Assembly (NCBI RefSeq): GCF_000372725.1
Contig: NW_005200241.1
Span: forward strand, 4,436 to 68,435
From: Emiliania huxleyi CCMP1516
Lineage: Eukaryota; Haptophyta; Isochrysidales; Noelaerhabdaceae
Length of the DNA: 64,000 bases
Reading direction: 5' to 3'
Part shown: positions 30,813 through 41,830 of the stretch, in pieces
How the letters are laid out: the number at the start of each line of letters is the position of its first letter
How positions within the stretch are numbered: position 1 is the stretch's first letter
Program-made: the position numbers and the translations under genes
The notes under the pieces: generated by a model
The model's database searches: none
What the model saw: the letters and a program-made list of their open reading frames with translations, nothing else
Told to the model about the DNA's origin: nothing

Positions 30813-31900
30813 GCACCTGGCTGCGGAATCCGATACCCGTAATCCTCTGCAACTTTCCGTAGCTGGGCGTCATGTGCCACTCGATCAACCATGCTCGGTT
30901 TCAGTGCTTTGCACCATGTGTTCAGTGTGCTAAGTGTGCCTGCAGAGCCATCCTTAGTGTCGCCCAAGGTTTTCAGCACAGAGGAGCGATTCATGCAAAG
31001 ATCACTCCTGCATCCACGGTGATGGGCCTTGACGGATGTTTCCCTGGGCAACAACTCTTGCAGCTGTCCTCTAGACTCTTGCAGCGACAGTGCTGCGACC
31101 CCGCCAGACAGATAGAGCTGAATGGTCTGCATGGCCTGTGTGGTATTCAGAGCAAGGTCTTCATGGCGGAGGAAGAGCACAGCCCGGCGTGGCCAACCAC
31201 CAACGTCGTGGCCTAGCGTCCGGCCCTCAGCGGCCCACAACTGATAGAACTCGTAGTACTTCGTCCAAATCTGCTCCAGCCGTTGGAACCGACTGCGGTC
31301 GATCCGTCTGGGTACAGCCACAGCGCAGCCCAGTACATTGTTCCCGAAATCCGTTAGCCCATAGCCTAAGCTGCAATCGAGGCCCTCAGCACGCTGCTTG
31401 CAGTTGATTTCGTACGGCTTTTGGAGGGTGGACGCGAGCCAAAACAGCGGATGTCGCGCCATGACGACTATCAGGTGGGAGGATAGGTACTGCCGAGGCT
31501 CGAGAAGTGGTGTCTCGTTGCGCACCAGGAGCCATGGCGCAGTGTGCTTCCAGCAACCGTAAACCTTGTTGATCTGTTGGACGTCGCTAATCCCAACACG
31601 CATATGCTGCGGTTGCTGCCGGTACCATGCCCTCAGTGTGTCAACGGCGACGTTGGTGCCCGTATTGAAGGCACCGCGCACATGCACGTAATGGTAGGTC
31701 GAATTGTGCGCCACCGATGGCAGGGCAAGACGATCAAAAGGCAGCGCGCCCTCGAGTAGATTCCACATGCTCACATCTGTTGGGTAAAACACACCGCGGC
31801 CGGTCCACCGGGCGAACATTGCTGCCACGAGAGCTGGGACGAACGAGTGGGACGAAGCCGGTGATCGTGTGGCTCCTTGATCAGGCTGCCGCAACTGCAT
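30791..31900 (-). CDS. Sulfotransferase-like protein, single exon
   Basis: A 369-residue frame. Near residue 70 is YHYVHVRGAFNTGTNVAVD, a 5'-PAPS-loop-like stretch. Near 145 is LIVVMARHPLFWLAS, matching the 3'-phosphate-binding R-[DH]-P motif of P-loop sulfotransferases. Later come WTKYYEFYQLWA and AVLFLRHEDLAL, also placed as in that fold. Such Golgi enzymes transfer sulfate from PAPS to glycans or proteins. The start could be the second Met (MFARWTGRG) about 28 residues in. No introns, unlike most neighbours. Function is inferred from motif order only. Confidence 0.65.
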   Translation of the reverse strand: MQLRQPDQGATRSPASSHSFVPALVAAMFARWTGRGVFYPTDVSMWNLLEGALPFDRLALPSVAHNSTYHYVHVRGAFNTGTNVAVDTLRAWYRQQPQHMRVGISDVQQINKVYGCWKHTAPWLLVRNETPLLEPRQYLSSHLIVVMARHPLFWLASTLQKPYEINCKQRAEGLDCSLGYGLTDFGNNVLGCAVAVPRRIDRSRFQRLEQIWTKYYEFYQLWAAEGRTLGHDVGGWPRRAVLFLRHEDLALNTTQAMQTIQLYLSGGVAALSLQESRGQLQELLPRETSVKAHHRGCRSDLCMNRSSVLKTLGDTKDGSAGTLSTLNTWCKALKPSMVDRVAHDAQLRKVAEDYGYRIPQPGACAKTGA

Positions 31901-32330
<430 letters not shown>

Positions 32331-33944
32331 TCAAAGCGGTGCCGACACGGCAGTGAGCTCCGTCACTCGCTGTCTCCGCCCGCCTGGCGAGCCCACAGCT
32401 GTGCGTCGCAGGGGCTCGCCCTGGCGGCACAGCAGCCGCAGCTCAACCGCAAAGATGAGCGCAAAGCAGAGCGCGCACCCAAGCAGGACCCAGCCCGTGG
32501 TCTTGAGGTGGCCAGCCGCAGCCACCGCGACGTTGGAGCTCCCGCACGAGCAGAAGAGCATCTTGGCAGAGTACGCCTCGCCCTCTCCGAGCAGCGACAG
32601 CAGCGAGTCCGGAAGCTCCGGCGACGGTGTGAAGCCACCGCCCGCGGTCGGACCTTCCTCCTCCCTCCACCACTGCGTTCCGTAGCAATCGGTCCAGGCG
32701 ACCAGCTTGTCGAGGAAGTCGCGCGCCTCGCCCGAGCCGGCCTCAGAGGTGGCCCACCTGAACAGATCCTTGCTTGCGTCCGACGACTCCTTGGCGGCCG
32801 GCGCGGCGATGTGCAGCTGGGCGCCAAACTCGGCGGTCACGGGCGTGCAGAAGGCGCTCGCCCACCAGTCGAAGCTGTTGAGAGCGGCGGAGAGGGACCG
32901 CGGTGGCACCGACTCGGGCGGGTTGTATAGCGCCGCTTGGAGGGACGCCTGCTGCGTCGCCGCCGGCGCCTTGCAAAATATGGAGAGCTGCCCCGGCGCA
33001 TTGCCTGTGCAGGAGGAGCCGCCGCTCGCGTTGAGCAGGCCTGAGGCGCACGCGTCGTTGACGGCGTCGCTCAGGTACGCAGACGGTTCGCACCGGTCGT
33101 AGGCCGACTGAAAGACGCCGCGTGCCGCGCCAAAGACGCTCCGCTCGAGCTCTCCGTTTGGCTCGTAGGAGAAGCTTTCCTCCTGGGCGTTGTCGAGCGT
33201 CACACCGGCAGCTAGCGCCAGCGCAGTGCCCACAACGAGCAACAGCACGAGGAGGACGTTGACACACGCGTAGAGGGCGAGGCACCAGCGGCAGGCTCGG
33301 CCGCCGCTGCAGACGCCCCAGAGGCCGCATATGGACAGGAGGAGGCAGACGCCGGCAATCAGCGAAGCGGTGACGCAGAGGCTGCCGATCTCCCGAACCT
33401 GAGCGGCCGCCCACGCGGAGGCAATGCCGACCACGAGGAGGGCTAGGGCCCAGACGAGGACCGCCAGGCGAAGAGGTAGCTCGCAGCACCAGGTGCAATG
33501 CGCCCCTTCTCGGGTGCGTCCCCCCAGCCAGCCGCTTCTATCCTCGACCCTCGCCGTCTCTACCTGCGAGGGCCTGCCGCCGGTCCGCTCTGCCACCCGC
33601 TCCTTGAGGCGGCGGGCAAAACACTCGGCCGTCGACTCACTGGCCACCTCGCGCGCCGCTGTCGTCGCCGCCGCCACCGTCGTCTTTCTTCCAGCCTCGG
33701 CCGCCACCCGGAGAGAGTCGCCGGCTGCAGCACATGCCTGCTCCCACTGCTGTGCAGCGGTGTCGCTGCTGCGGCCGGAGCTGCCTCCTTTGCGCCGCGT
33801 CGCAGACACTGCACGCCTAGGCGCTGCAGCGCCCGCCTTTGCCACCTTTGGCACTGCTGCCACGCTGGCGATGGCGACGGCCTTGAGCTTTGCAGCCGCC
33901 TTGGAGCGCTTGCTGGAGCCCATAGTGCTGAGCGATGGACGCAC
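32331..33944 (-). CDS. Tetraspanin-like four-TM membrane protein, single exon
   Basis: A frame of up to 537 residues. It has a basic Ala/Lys-rich N-terminus of about 150 residues, then TM1 (LRLAVLVWALALLVVGIASA), TM2 (TASLIAGVCLLLSICGLWG) and TM3 (ACVNVLLVLLLVVGTALALA). A Cys-containing extracellular loop of about 210 residues follows (CEPSAYLSDAV, SIFCKAP, WTDCYGTQWW, LFCSCGSS), then TM4 (GWVLLGCALCFALIFAVELR) and a short tail. Topology (2+1+loop+1) fits tetraspanins, which organise plasma-membrane complexes; the classical CCG is not clear. The start may be the second Met (MGSSKRSK). No introns. Confidence 0.72.
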   Translation of the reverse strand: MRPSLSTMGSSKRSKAAAKLKAVAIASVAAVPKVAKAGAAAPRRAVSATRRKGGSSGRSSDTAAQQWEQACAAAGDSLRVAAEAGRKTTVAAATTAAREVASESTAECFARRLKERVAERTGGRPSQVETARVEDRSGWLGGRTREGAHCTWCCELPLRLAVLVWALALLVVGIASAWAAAQVREIGSLCVTASLIAGVCLLLSICGLWGVCSGGRACRWCLALYACVNVLLVLLLVVGTALALAAGVTLDNAQEESFSYEPNGELERSVFGAARGVFQSAYDRCEPSAYLSDAVNDACASGLLNASGGSSCTGNAPGQLSIFCKAPAATQQASLQAALYNPPESVPPRSLSAALNSFDWWASAFCTPVTAEFGAQLHIAAPAAKESSDASKDLFRWATSEAGSGEARDFLDKLVAWTDCYGTQWWREEEGPTAGGGFTPSPELPDSLLSLLGEGEAYSAKMLFCSCGSSNVAVAAAGHLKTTGWVLLGCALCFALIFAVELRLLCRQGEPLRRTAVGSPGGRRQRVTELTAVSAPL

Positions 33945-34304
33945 GCGTTCGGATTTACGTTTTGCCGTCAGCCAGGTTCGCTCCCTTCATGGAGAGAGGG
34001 AGAGTTGATCTATTGAGGGCCTCGTGAAAGAATTGCGAGACGCCGGAACCCGGGAGCGATTTACCTTTTGGCGGACCCCGGCCGGACCCGTTCCTCCGCG
34101 TTCCAGACCGTTCTGTCTGCGCCTCCCTGTTGGCGTTGGCGTTCGAGCACGAGTGACGAGACGCAGACTTGCGACTTGATTCGGCCGAGGCCCTCATCAC
34201 GACGATGTATGATAATTCGCGCGCCTTGCTTGCCCTTGCGGGCGGGCGCGCGGGGGGGGGGGGGGGGGGGGGTCTCCGGTAAAAACTCTGAAACCCCCCC
34301 AGCC

Positions 34305-35057
34305 GGGTCGTTTTGGGAAGATTTGGGAAACCATGTCCCCAAATTGAAAGGTTTTGAGCCCTCCCGGGTCCCGAGGCTTTCCCTGGGGGCTTTTAAGACC
34401 CGGATCCCGAGGTCTTTGGTAGAGGGGGCCCTTACTAACGCGGGGAGTGGCACACTCCCCCGGAGCAGCTCCCTCTGGGGCCGGTTCCGCAGCCCGTGAG
34501 AGCCGACAGCGGGGCCGTGCCGCGGGTGCCTACTGCCGAGTGCCACAAACACTGCGCCGTCCCGCCATCACCTACAGGCTGTCTTGTGTGATGGTTGGGA
34601 TGTCCAAACGCCACCATCTTGGCTCTTGCGACCTCAAACCCGCGAGCTGTATGGGTGGTCCTGACGTCGACAGACGCCCGATGACCACGGTGAAGCTGAG
34701 CCGTAACGAGTCGACAAGTCTCGTCTGAGCCCGTGGCGGTCGCCGGCTGAGTCGCTGTGCACGGGCCGGTACCTCAGGCGTCACCTCCGCAGCCTCAGGT
34801 CTCACACTCCATCACCGCCGCCGGGACGCCGTCGGTGGCACGCTCGGCGGCGACTTTGTTGCAGCCCCACAGCGAGCGCGGCGTCGAGCCCATTCGGTCT
34901 GGTCGGTTCGCCGCACTCACTGGGTGCCAGGGAGTGCGGCCGACACACGAGCGGTGCATCCTGGCAGCGCGCGCCAGCTGTGGGGCTGCAACAAACTCGA
35001 GACACGCTTTTTGGGACATTTTCGACGCTTTTGTCCCATATACTCGCACAACATGCC
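34305..35057. mobile_element. Second copy of the 26 bp-TIR transposon, degraded left end
   Basis: From about 34475 rightwards it matches 8280-8868 closely, including the CATCACCTACAGGCTGTCTT and GGACATTTTCGACGCTTTTG blocks and a decayed TIR (CCCATATACTCGCACAACAT). Left of 34475 it can still be aligned to 8120-8280, but with many changes and inflated homopolymers, including a G run of more than 20 at 34252-34273. This may be decay or poor consensus. Confidence 0.65.
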
Positions 35058-36086
35058 AGCCACGCGACAGAGGTCGACGCGCGCGGTGGGTCCGGCGGCT
35101 GGACCGTGACACGGCCTCTCCACCCTCTCCAGAGCTCTGGCTCCGTCTCGCGCGACCGCGTCGGCGTTCAAAAAACCGCGTGCGTCCACGGACTCGTGTA
35201 CTTTAAGAGCTGGCAGCTACTTGACCTTACAGTGTGCCCCTTGCACCCATCCGCGCGGCGATCGCCCAACGTTCAGTGTGGCCGTGTGTGAGAGAGCCAC
35301 GAAAGACTCGTCGTCCGCTGCATGCCCCCACCCGTCCTCCTCCTCCGCCCCTCCGCCGCCCGCGCCGCCCTACGGCCGCGCGTTGGCTGACGCCACCGCC
35401 GCCGCCGGCACCGTCGCTGCTCCGCGGCCGCGACACGGCGCCGGCTGACACGGCTGGTGCGACTCGGACTCACCGAGAGAGCAGGCGTGCAGCGAGAGAG
35501 GGACCTGTCGAGGAATGGATGGAGTGGTGAATGAGAGGGCAGGCGTGCCGTGAGAGAGGGAGCTGAGGGGCGGGCGGCCGCGGTGAGGAGAAAGGATGTG
35601 CACGACCGGGTGCGGAAGGTGAAAGGGGGGGGGAGGGGGAGGGGGAGGGGGAGGGCGAGAGGACTAGAGAGGGAGAGGGCGAGGGAGAGGGAGAGAGGGA
35701 GAGGGCGAGGGCGAGGGAGAGGGAGAGGGAGAGGGCGAGGGCGAGGGAGAGGGAGAGGGAGAGAGGGAGAGGGAGAGGGAGAGGGAGAGAGGGAGAGAGG
35801 GAGAGGGAGAAGGAGAGGGGGAGGGGAGAGGGAGAGGGAGAGGGAGAGGGAGAGGGTAGGAGAGGGAGAGGGAGAGGGTAGGAGAGGGAGAGGGAGAGGG
35901 AGAGGGAGAGGGAGAGGGAGAGGGAGAGGGAGAGGGAGAGGGAGAGGGAGAGGGAGAGGGAGAAGGAGAGGGGCGGGGGGAGAGGGAGAGAGACCCCTGC
36001 CGGACACGACACTCGAGCTACACACTTCGGACCCACTCCCGACCAACTCCCGGCCATCTCCCCGCGACATCTCGGCGCCATCTCGG
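35058..36086. repeat. GGGAGA purine tract 3' of CK2 beta
   Basis: About 370 bp (35620-35990) of GGGAGAGGGAGA, all purine on the + strand, could form triplex DNA. Flanks carry GGGCAGGCGTGC(C/A)G doublets at 35480-35555. No gene on either strand: the Pro/Leu/Ser-rich frames are repeat translations. Confidence 0.7.
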
Positions 36087-37904
36087 CTAGCGCCCGCCGA
36101 GTCCGACTCCCCATTCGGCGTTGCCCGCCTCGCCCCGCCCCCAGCCGCCCCGCCCCCAGCCGCCCCGCCCCCCTCCTCCGCCCCGACCCCCTGCGGCCCC
36201 GCGGCGCGCCGCTCCGCAACCGCCCTCCCCGCCGCCGCCCGCGCCGCCGCCGCCCGCACCGCCGCCGCCTGCACCGCCGCCGCCCGCGCCGCCGCCGCCC
36301 GCGCCGCCGCCCGCGCCCGCCCCGGCGCCGCATCCGGCGGCCGAAGCTGCGTCGTGCGTGGCGGCGCCGCCGGGTGGCAGGTTGACCCCAACCCCTCGGC
36401 TGGAGGGCCCCTCGCCCTCCCCTCCGCCGCCAGGCGCCGCCGCTGGCACCGGCACCCTGGACGCCCCTCCGCCTCCGCCTCCGCCTCCTCCGCCTCCTCC
36501 TCCGCCTCCGCCTCCGCCTCCGCCTCCCGCCGCGGCGACGCCACTCACGCCCGCGGCGCCGTTGCCGCCGCTCGGCTGCTGCACGCCGTCGCCGCCCTCC
36601 TTCCCCCTGCCGCCGCCGCCGCCGCCGCGGGCGCCGCCAGCGAGCGCCTGCTGCTGCTGCGGCGCCCGCTCCTTCTTGTAGATCCGGAAGCCGAAGATGC
36701 GGGGCACGTACTGCTCGCGCGGCGGCGGCGGCACCAGGTCCCAGTAGGTTTGGAGGAAGAGATGGCAGAAGGTGGTCCCAAAGTAGGCACCGTCGATGTT
36801 GGCGTGCCTCGAGGAGCGCGGGTAGTGGATGTCGGAGCACTTTGGGCAGAAGGTCTTGCACGTGTGCGTGCGGGGAATGTCGCTCTGGCCGACCGGCAGC
36901 ACCGCCTGCCCCTGGCAGAACACTCGCGGGCAGCGCCCAAAGTGGATGTGCTTGAACTTGTCGAGCATGCCCGCGAGGCCGCGCGGCGTGATGATGTACC
37001 GCGCGTGGATCAGCCCGTACAGCAGCTCCGCCGCCGCCTCGATCGAGTCCTGCTGCTCCTCGGAGAGGCCGGCGTCGCGCGGCGCGTCGACGTCGAGGAT
37101 GAGGTCGAGTGCGTGCTCGTAAAAGGGCACCTGCGCAGGGAAGGTAAGGTGAGGTAAGGTAAGGGGAGGGGAGGGGAGGGGAGGGGAGGTAAACGCGCAC
37201 GTCTGTGACAGAGAGACAGAGAGACAGAGAGACAGAGGAGAGACAGAGAGAGTGTCTGTCCTGCGGCGCCGTACCTGGGTCGAGAGGCCGGTGAGGTTGA
37301 AGTCGTCCTGGATAAAGTCCTCGTCAACCTCGACGAAGAACCTGCGCGAGCCGGCGCGCCCAGGGCGTCGGCGGCGCCGCGCCGGCGGCGGGTCGCACGT
37401 GTGGAGAGAGTGGGCTTTGAGGCGGCGACATGGCGACAGCCGTGCGCGGAGGAGCATCTGTGGGCATGCGAGAGCGCGCGCTGCAGGGGCGCGCCGCCGC
37501 GCCGCCGCCAGAAGCAGCCGACGATGGACGCGCGCAGCGCGCGCGCCGCCACCGACGGCGGCTCCGTGGGCGGGGAGGCTGGCACTGGCTCGTGCAGAGG
37601 CGTGGGCGGCGGGCGGGGAGCGCGGCGCACTCGTTGCCCTTGAGCGAGCAGAACCAGCTCACCCACGTGGCGTCGTCGTTCTCCGACTGCGACAACTCCG
37701 ACTCCTCCTCCTCCGACGCGCCTGTGCCACACGCAGGCCCAGGGAGTCTTCAGGCGGCGAGCGCGCGGCCACAGCGTCGCCGCAGCGCAGCAGGCACAGC
37801 GCGAAAATCCGCGCGCGCTTGACGGCGGCTCAGCGCGCGGCCGCAGCGGCGGGGTCGCTGGGCGCGCTGGCAGGGCGAGGCGCGCCGGAGGCGTCTCTCT
37901 GCAT
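36087..37904 (-). CDS. CSNK2B-like: Casein kinase 2 regulatory subunit beta with long glycine-rich C-terminal extension
   Basis: Four exons (37904-37868, 37721-37631, 37341-37275, 37130-36087) join in phase to 412 residues. After an acidic leader ([15 protein letters not shown]) the whole CK2 beta core is present: [40 protein letters not shown] and [20 protein letters not shown]. Then come the Cys4 zinc finger ([22 protein letters not shown]) and the dimer face ([32 protein letters not shown]). CK2 beta dimerises and directs the CK2 alpha kinase. The usual protein ends near 215 residues; here about 170 residues of Gln, then Gly/Ala repeats follow. That tail is one open frame, but its translation is not proven. 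Confidence 0.93.
37131..37274 (-). repeat. CK2 beta intron with GACAGAGA and TTACCTTACC repeats
   Basis: GT-AG intron. It contains five CTCTGTCT units and five CCCCTCCCCT-type units before CCTTACCTTACCTCACC, the tail seen in the TTTACCTTACC introner family. Confidence 0.65.
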
Positions 37905-39412
37905 GGCGGCTAGGCGGCACTTCACTGTGGGTTGTGTGGGTTGTGAAGATATAAGCTGCAGGCTGTGAAAGCTCCTACACCGCTTTCCATTTTCTCACCC
38001 TTTCTCTCTCTCTCAAGAGTGGCCGCTATGCGAAGGAAAGAGTGGGGCCCTCGGGGTACGCCTCGTCCGGCCCCCTCCGAGGGGGGAACGTACTCGACGT
38101 TCCCGGTTTTCTTTCTTCTTCTTTTGTGTTTTTGTGTTGCTTCTTTTTGGTCCTGCATGCAAGCCCCGCAAAGGTGCGGGCGAGGGAGGGCGGCCCGAGC
38201 CCGAAAGGCCCTCCCTGGGTCTTTTCTCTTTTGGGATGTACGAGGTTTGCCTCTCGCGCCCCATCTGTTTTCCTTTCCTTTGCCCTGCCCCTACCTACCT
38301 ACCTACCTGCTCCCGTGGTGTACCTGTGTTAGTGCCAGTGCGCGCCAGTCCCGTGCCCAGTGTTGTACGAGGGAGTTTTGTTGTAAAATTCTCGGCGGGT
38401 TCGGAAAGGGGGTCCGTGAGATCCTCCGGAAGGCGGCGGACATGCTACAGAACAAGCTGACGCGGGCCCAGTACCTCGATGAGGTGACTTGGACCACCAA
38501 GAGCTGGCTGGGGCTGCAGAAGCAGCGCATCTCAGTCGTTCTTCACACGGCCATCGCAGAGCAGGTCGTGAATGAGCTTGCCTGTGGCTGGCGGGGGTGG
38601 GCGGGTGCACGGAGCTAAGTGCCTCGCCACCCTCGCAGGAGTCGCTTAGGCGGCTCCCGTGGTGTACCTGTGTTAGTGCCAGTGCGCGCCAGTCCCGTGC
38701 CCAGTGTTGTGCGAGGGAGCTTCGTTGTAAAATTCTCTTCTGTCGCACCTGTGTTAGTTAGTGCCAGTGCGCGCCAGTCCCGTGCCCAGTGTTGTGCGAG
38801 GGAGTTTTGTTGTAAATTTCTCTTCTGTCGAGTGGTGTACCTGTGTTAGTGCATGTATGTATGTATCCCGTGCCCAGTGTTGATTGTGTTGAGAGAGAGA
38901 GAGAGAGTGTTGAGAGAGTTGTTGTTGTTGTGTTGTGCGAGGGAGTTGTGACCCAGGCGCGAAAACGAATCTGCGAGGCGTGGCCGCTCACGCGGCCCGA
39001 TGGGGAGGAGGGGAAGACGTAGGGCGTGCTTGCGCGCCTTTCTGAGGCCCCTCCAACCCACCCGCGCTAGGTCTCGGGGGACGAAGGGGTCACACCCGAC
39101 GACCTCGGGAACTAGCCGGGGCAGTCGGAGAAGTGGCAACTCCGTGCACTGACGGTCGGCCGTCAGAAAACACGCCTCCGTGGCTGGCTCGGGTTACACC
39201 AATCCTCGCTACCCAACGCGGCCAAAGGATATCCAAAAAAAGAAAGAAAGAAAGAAAACAGACAACCCAAGGGAGGGATGGGAGGACGGCACGCCGCCAC
39301 CACACAGGGATTTTAAGGAGAGGAGTGTGATGCGCTAGCCGTAGGATATCCGAACGCCTGTGAAAATTCTCTTCTGTGGCCCACGATTTCCTAGCGCTCC
39401 CAGCGGGCCCCG
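37905..39412. repeat. Array of 80 bp repeats
   Basis: The unit GTGTACCTGTGTTAGTGCCA ... CCCGTGCCCAGTGTTGT(A/G)CGAGGGAG ... TTGTAAA(A/T)TTCTC occurs at about 38316, 38658, 38745 and 38832. Between the first two, 38445-38605 reads KAADMLQNKLTRAQYLDEV and LGLQKQRISVVLHTAIAEQV, which looks like a real but isolated protein fragment. An A-rich AAGAAAGAAAG stretch lies at 39236-39260. Confidence 0.55.
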
Positions 39413-41050
39413 ATGAAGTGCTTCACCAAAGTGGGACGCCGGGCGGCCGTCCTCCTCGACCAGCTTCGACATCAGAGCTCCGTGGCTCAGGCACCTGGCC
39501 TCCGATCATATCCCGTCATTGGCAGTATGCTCAACCTCCCGGCAGACAACGTGTGGCATCTGCAGCGGCGGGCGGCGAAGGCGAACGCGCCGGACATTTA
39601 TTTGATGTTCGCAAACGGCTACTCCAAAATGGGCCATTTCTATACGATGGGGTTTCCTGGCGTCGGAGAAGGTGTGCACGGCACCATCTACATCTGCTCC
39701 GACCCGGAGGAGTACGTGCAGGTGATCCGAGGCGAAGGCCTGCACCCCTCCGGTGCGGTCGAGACGCAGTGGCCCTCCATCTCTGCCCTCAAGCGGATGC
39801 CCGGCGCAGACGAGCCCGGCGGCGCCACGCGCGGCGCGCTAAACATCTTCGGGCACGGCGAGGCCTGGCGGCAGGAGCGCATGTTCTTCCAGCAAGACCT
39901 GCAGACGCCAAAGGCCGCACGAGGATACATCCCGGGGCTCGCCAAGGCGGCGCAGCTTGCGAGCCGGGGCGCTCCGGCCTGCGCCGACTCGATGGACAGC
40001 TTCACAGCCCGCAGCAGCTTCGACCTCTTCACCGCCGCATTCTTTGGGCAGCTGATCGAGTCGGCCGACCCCGCGACGCCATGCCTGCCGGGCAACCTCG
40101 AGTTTGCAGAGGCGATACTTGACGCGACGATGCTGCTCGTGCCCATGCTGCAGAGCCCAGTGGAGATGCTCAAAGACAGAGTCGGCGTGGAGAGCGCCGA
40201 TGCCCGGCTGCTGCGCGACAAGTTCAGCGTGACGATGGAGCACGCGTCGGGCCTCGTGCGCTCGTTTGTGGAGCGGTGGGAGGCGGGCGAGCTCAACAAG
40301 TATGAGCAGGCCTCGTACCTCCGCGCGGCGCTCGACCGGCGGCTGAAGAACGAGCACGTGACGGAGGAGGCGCTCGTGGGCATCTCGTTCATCCTGCTGG
40401 CCGCCTCCGTCGACACAACCTCCTCGCTGGTCAACTGGACCCTGCTTCAGCTGGCGGTCGACAGGGAGGCGCAGCGCAAGCTTGCCGCCGAGCTGCAGCG
40501 CGAGCTTGGCGTCGGAGGCAGTCTGACGCCAGAGGTCACGCAGAGTGGCCGCGGCCAGTGGCTGCCGTACCTTCGGTCGGTGGTGCGGGAGGTGCACCGG
40601 ATGCGACCTTCGATCCCCGTGAGCCTCATGAAGCGGACCGCCGCCGAGGTCGACATGTGCGGCTACACCGTGCCCGCCGGGAGCCTCGTCATGCTCGACA
40701 GCTTCTCGCCGCAGAATGACCCGGCGCTGGTGCCGGACGCGCACGAGTTCCGCCCGGAGCGGTGGCTCCCCGACGCGGTTGTGGCGAGGAAGGGGACGGC
40801 GGCGGAAGTCATCGACCACCCGCTGTTGCGCGCGCCCTTCTCGGCGGGCGCCCGGATGTGCCCCGGCAACAAGATTGCGAACTTCGAGCTGCTGACGATG
40901 GTGGCGCAGCTGGTGCAGGACTGGGAGTTTGAGCTCGAGGACGCGTCGATCACGAGCCTGCTCGATATCCCGTACCACCAAGGCACCACCGTCCAGCCGC
41001 AGCCGATGCCGAAGTTCGTCTTCCGGAAGCGGCGACCCGCAACGGCCTGA
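39413..41050 (+). CDS. Cytochrome P450, single exon
   Basis: A 545-residue complete P450. The N-terminus (MKCFTKVGRRAAVLLDQLR) lacks a long TM anchor and looks like a mitochondrial or plastid targeting peptide. The proline region is LRSYPVIGS, helix C is HGEAWRQERMFFQQ, helix I is ILLAASVDTTSSLVNW (the A-x-x-D-T-T oxygen site) and helix K is VVREVHRMRPSIP (E-x-x-R). PERF-like PERW follows, and the heme loop PFSAGARMCPG has its Cys ligand. The targeting and the late W-R-Q-E-R motif suggest the mitochondrial (CYP11/24/27-like) clan, using ferredoxin as reductant. Substrate unknown. No introns. Confidence 0.93.
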   Translation: MKCFTKVGRRAAVLLDQLRHQSSVAQAPGLRSYPVIGSMLNLPADNVWHLQRRAAKANAPDIYLMFANGYSKMGHFYTMGFPGVGEGVHGTIYICSDPEEYVQVIRGEGLHPSGAVETQWPSISALKRMPGADEPGGATRGALNIFGHGEAWRQERMFFQQDLQTPKAARGYIPGLAKAAQLASRGAPACADSMDSFTARSSFDLFTAAFFGQLIESADPATPCLPGNLEFAEAILDATMLLVPMLQSPVEMLKDRVGVESADARLLRDKFSVTMEHASGLVRSFVERWEAGELNKYEQASYLRAALDRRLKNEHVTEEALVGISFILLAASVDTTSSLVNWTLLQLAVDREAQRKLAAELQRELGVGGSLTPEVTQSGRGQWLPYLRSVVREVHRMRPSIPVSLMKRTAAEVDMCGYTVPAGSLVMLDSFSPQNDPALVPDAHEFRPERWLPDAVVARKGTAAEVIDHPLLRAPFSAGARMCPGNKIANFELLTMVAQLVQDWEFELEDASITSLLDIPYHQGTTVQPQPMPKFVFRKRRPATA

Positions 41051-41830
41051 CCAGGAAGTGCTTCTTGGCGGCTCGCGTGTACGTGTGGATGGGAGAGGAT
41101 TCCCACCTCAATTGCCTTTCTCGACCTCTGTCCCGGCGCGCCGCTGCGTTGGCGCCGTCCGTCCGGTTGCGCGCTCTTGATGAAGGTTCATAAGTGCCCG
41201 TCTCCGCATAAGGGAGAAGCTTCCTTACCTTACGTACTGAGTCTGCAATAAATAAATAAATCACACGGACACCTCGAGCTACTCTGGGAGATGGGTAAAA
41301 AGGAGCAAGTCCCCGCCCTGCGGTCTTTGTGCGGGGTTCTTTGTGGGTGTGGTCGGCGCGACTAGCCTATTCTCGCACAGCTGTGCCCCTGTAAACAAGA
41401 ATCAAGATTACATTTTGCGCCGCGTGGTCTCGTAACAGGCATGTGGCTCTCCAGTCGAAACTTCATCGCCCCGCGCTGGCGGCGGCACACATCACGCAAA
41501 ACAAACGCTGTCTAGGACGAGCCTAATCCGCCGCCCACGCCGCCACCGCCGCCACGATCGCCTCGAACGACACCGCCACCTTTGGATCCGCCACCCCCGG
41601 GAAGGACGCGATCGCCGCTAGACTGAGATGAGACCGCCAGTGGATGTGGGAGTCCACCGCGCACCGCGCTGCGAGCCTGTCGTGTCCCTTGTCAGGAGCA
41701 GGAGAGCCCCACCTGTCCCCCTGATCGTTCTTCCAAAATCCTGCTCGTGCAGGTGGGGACCCTGTCCTCGTCCCATCCCTCGTTTGGCGTGTCTGTTTTC
41801 TTTCTTTCTTTTTCTCACACATCTGGGTGG
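41051..41830. other. Intergenic with a dispersed repeat
   Basis: 41245-41366 is the partner of 20700-20819. A TTTCTTTCTTTCTTTTTCTCAC tract lies at 41798-41818, just before a probable acceptor. No gene except perhaps the 5' exon of the next. Confidence 0.5.

Noticed and set aside
35370-36000. Long Ser/Leu/Pro-rich or Arg/Gly-rich frames over the purine tract
   Set aside because: They are translations of GGGAGA repeats and extend from the CK2 beta 3' side without any conserved residue.
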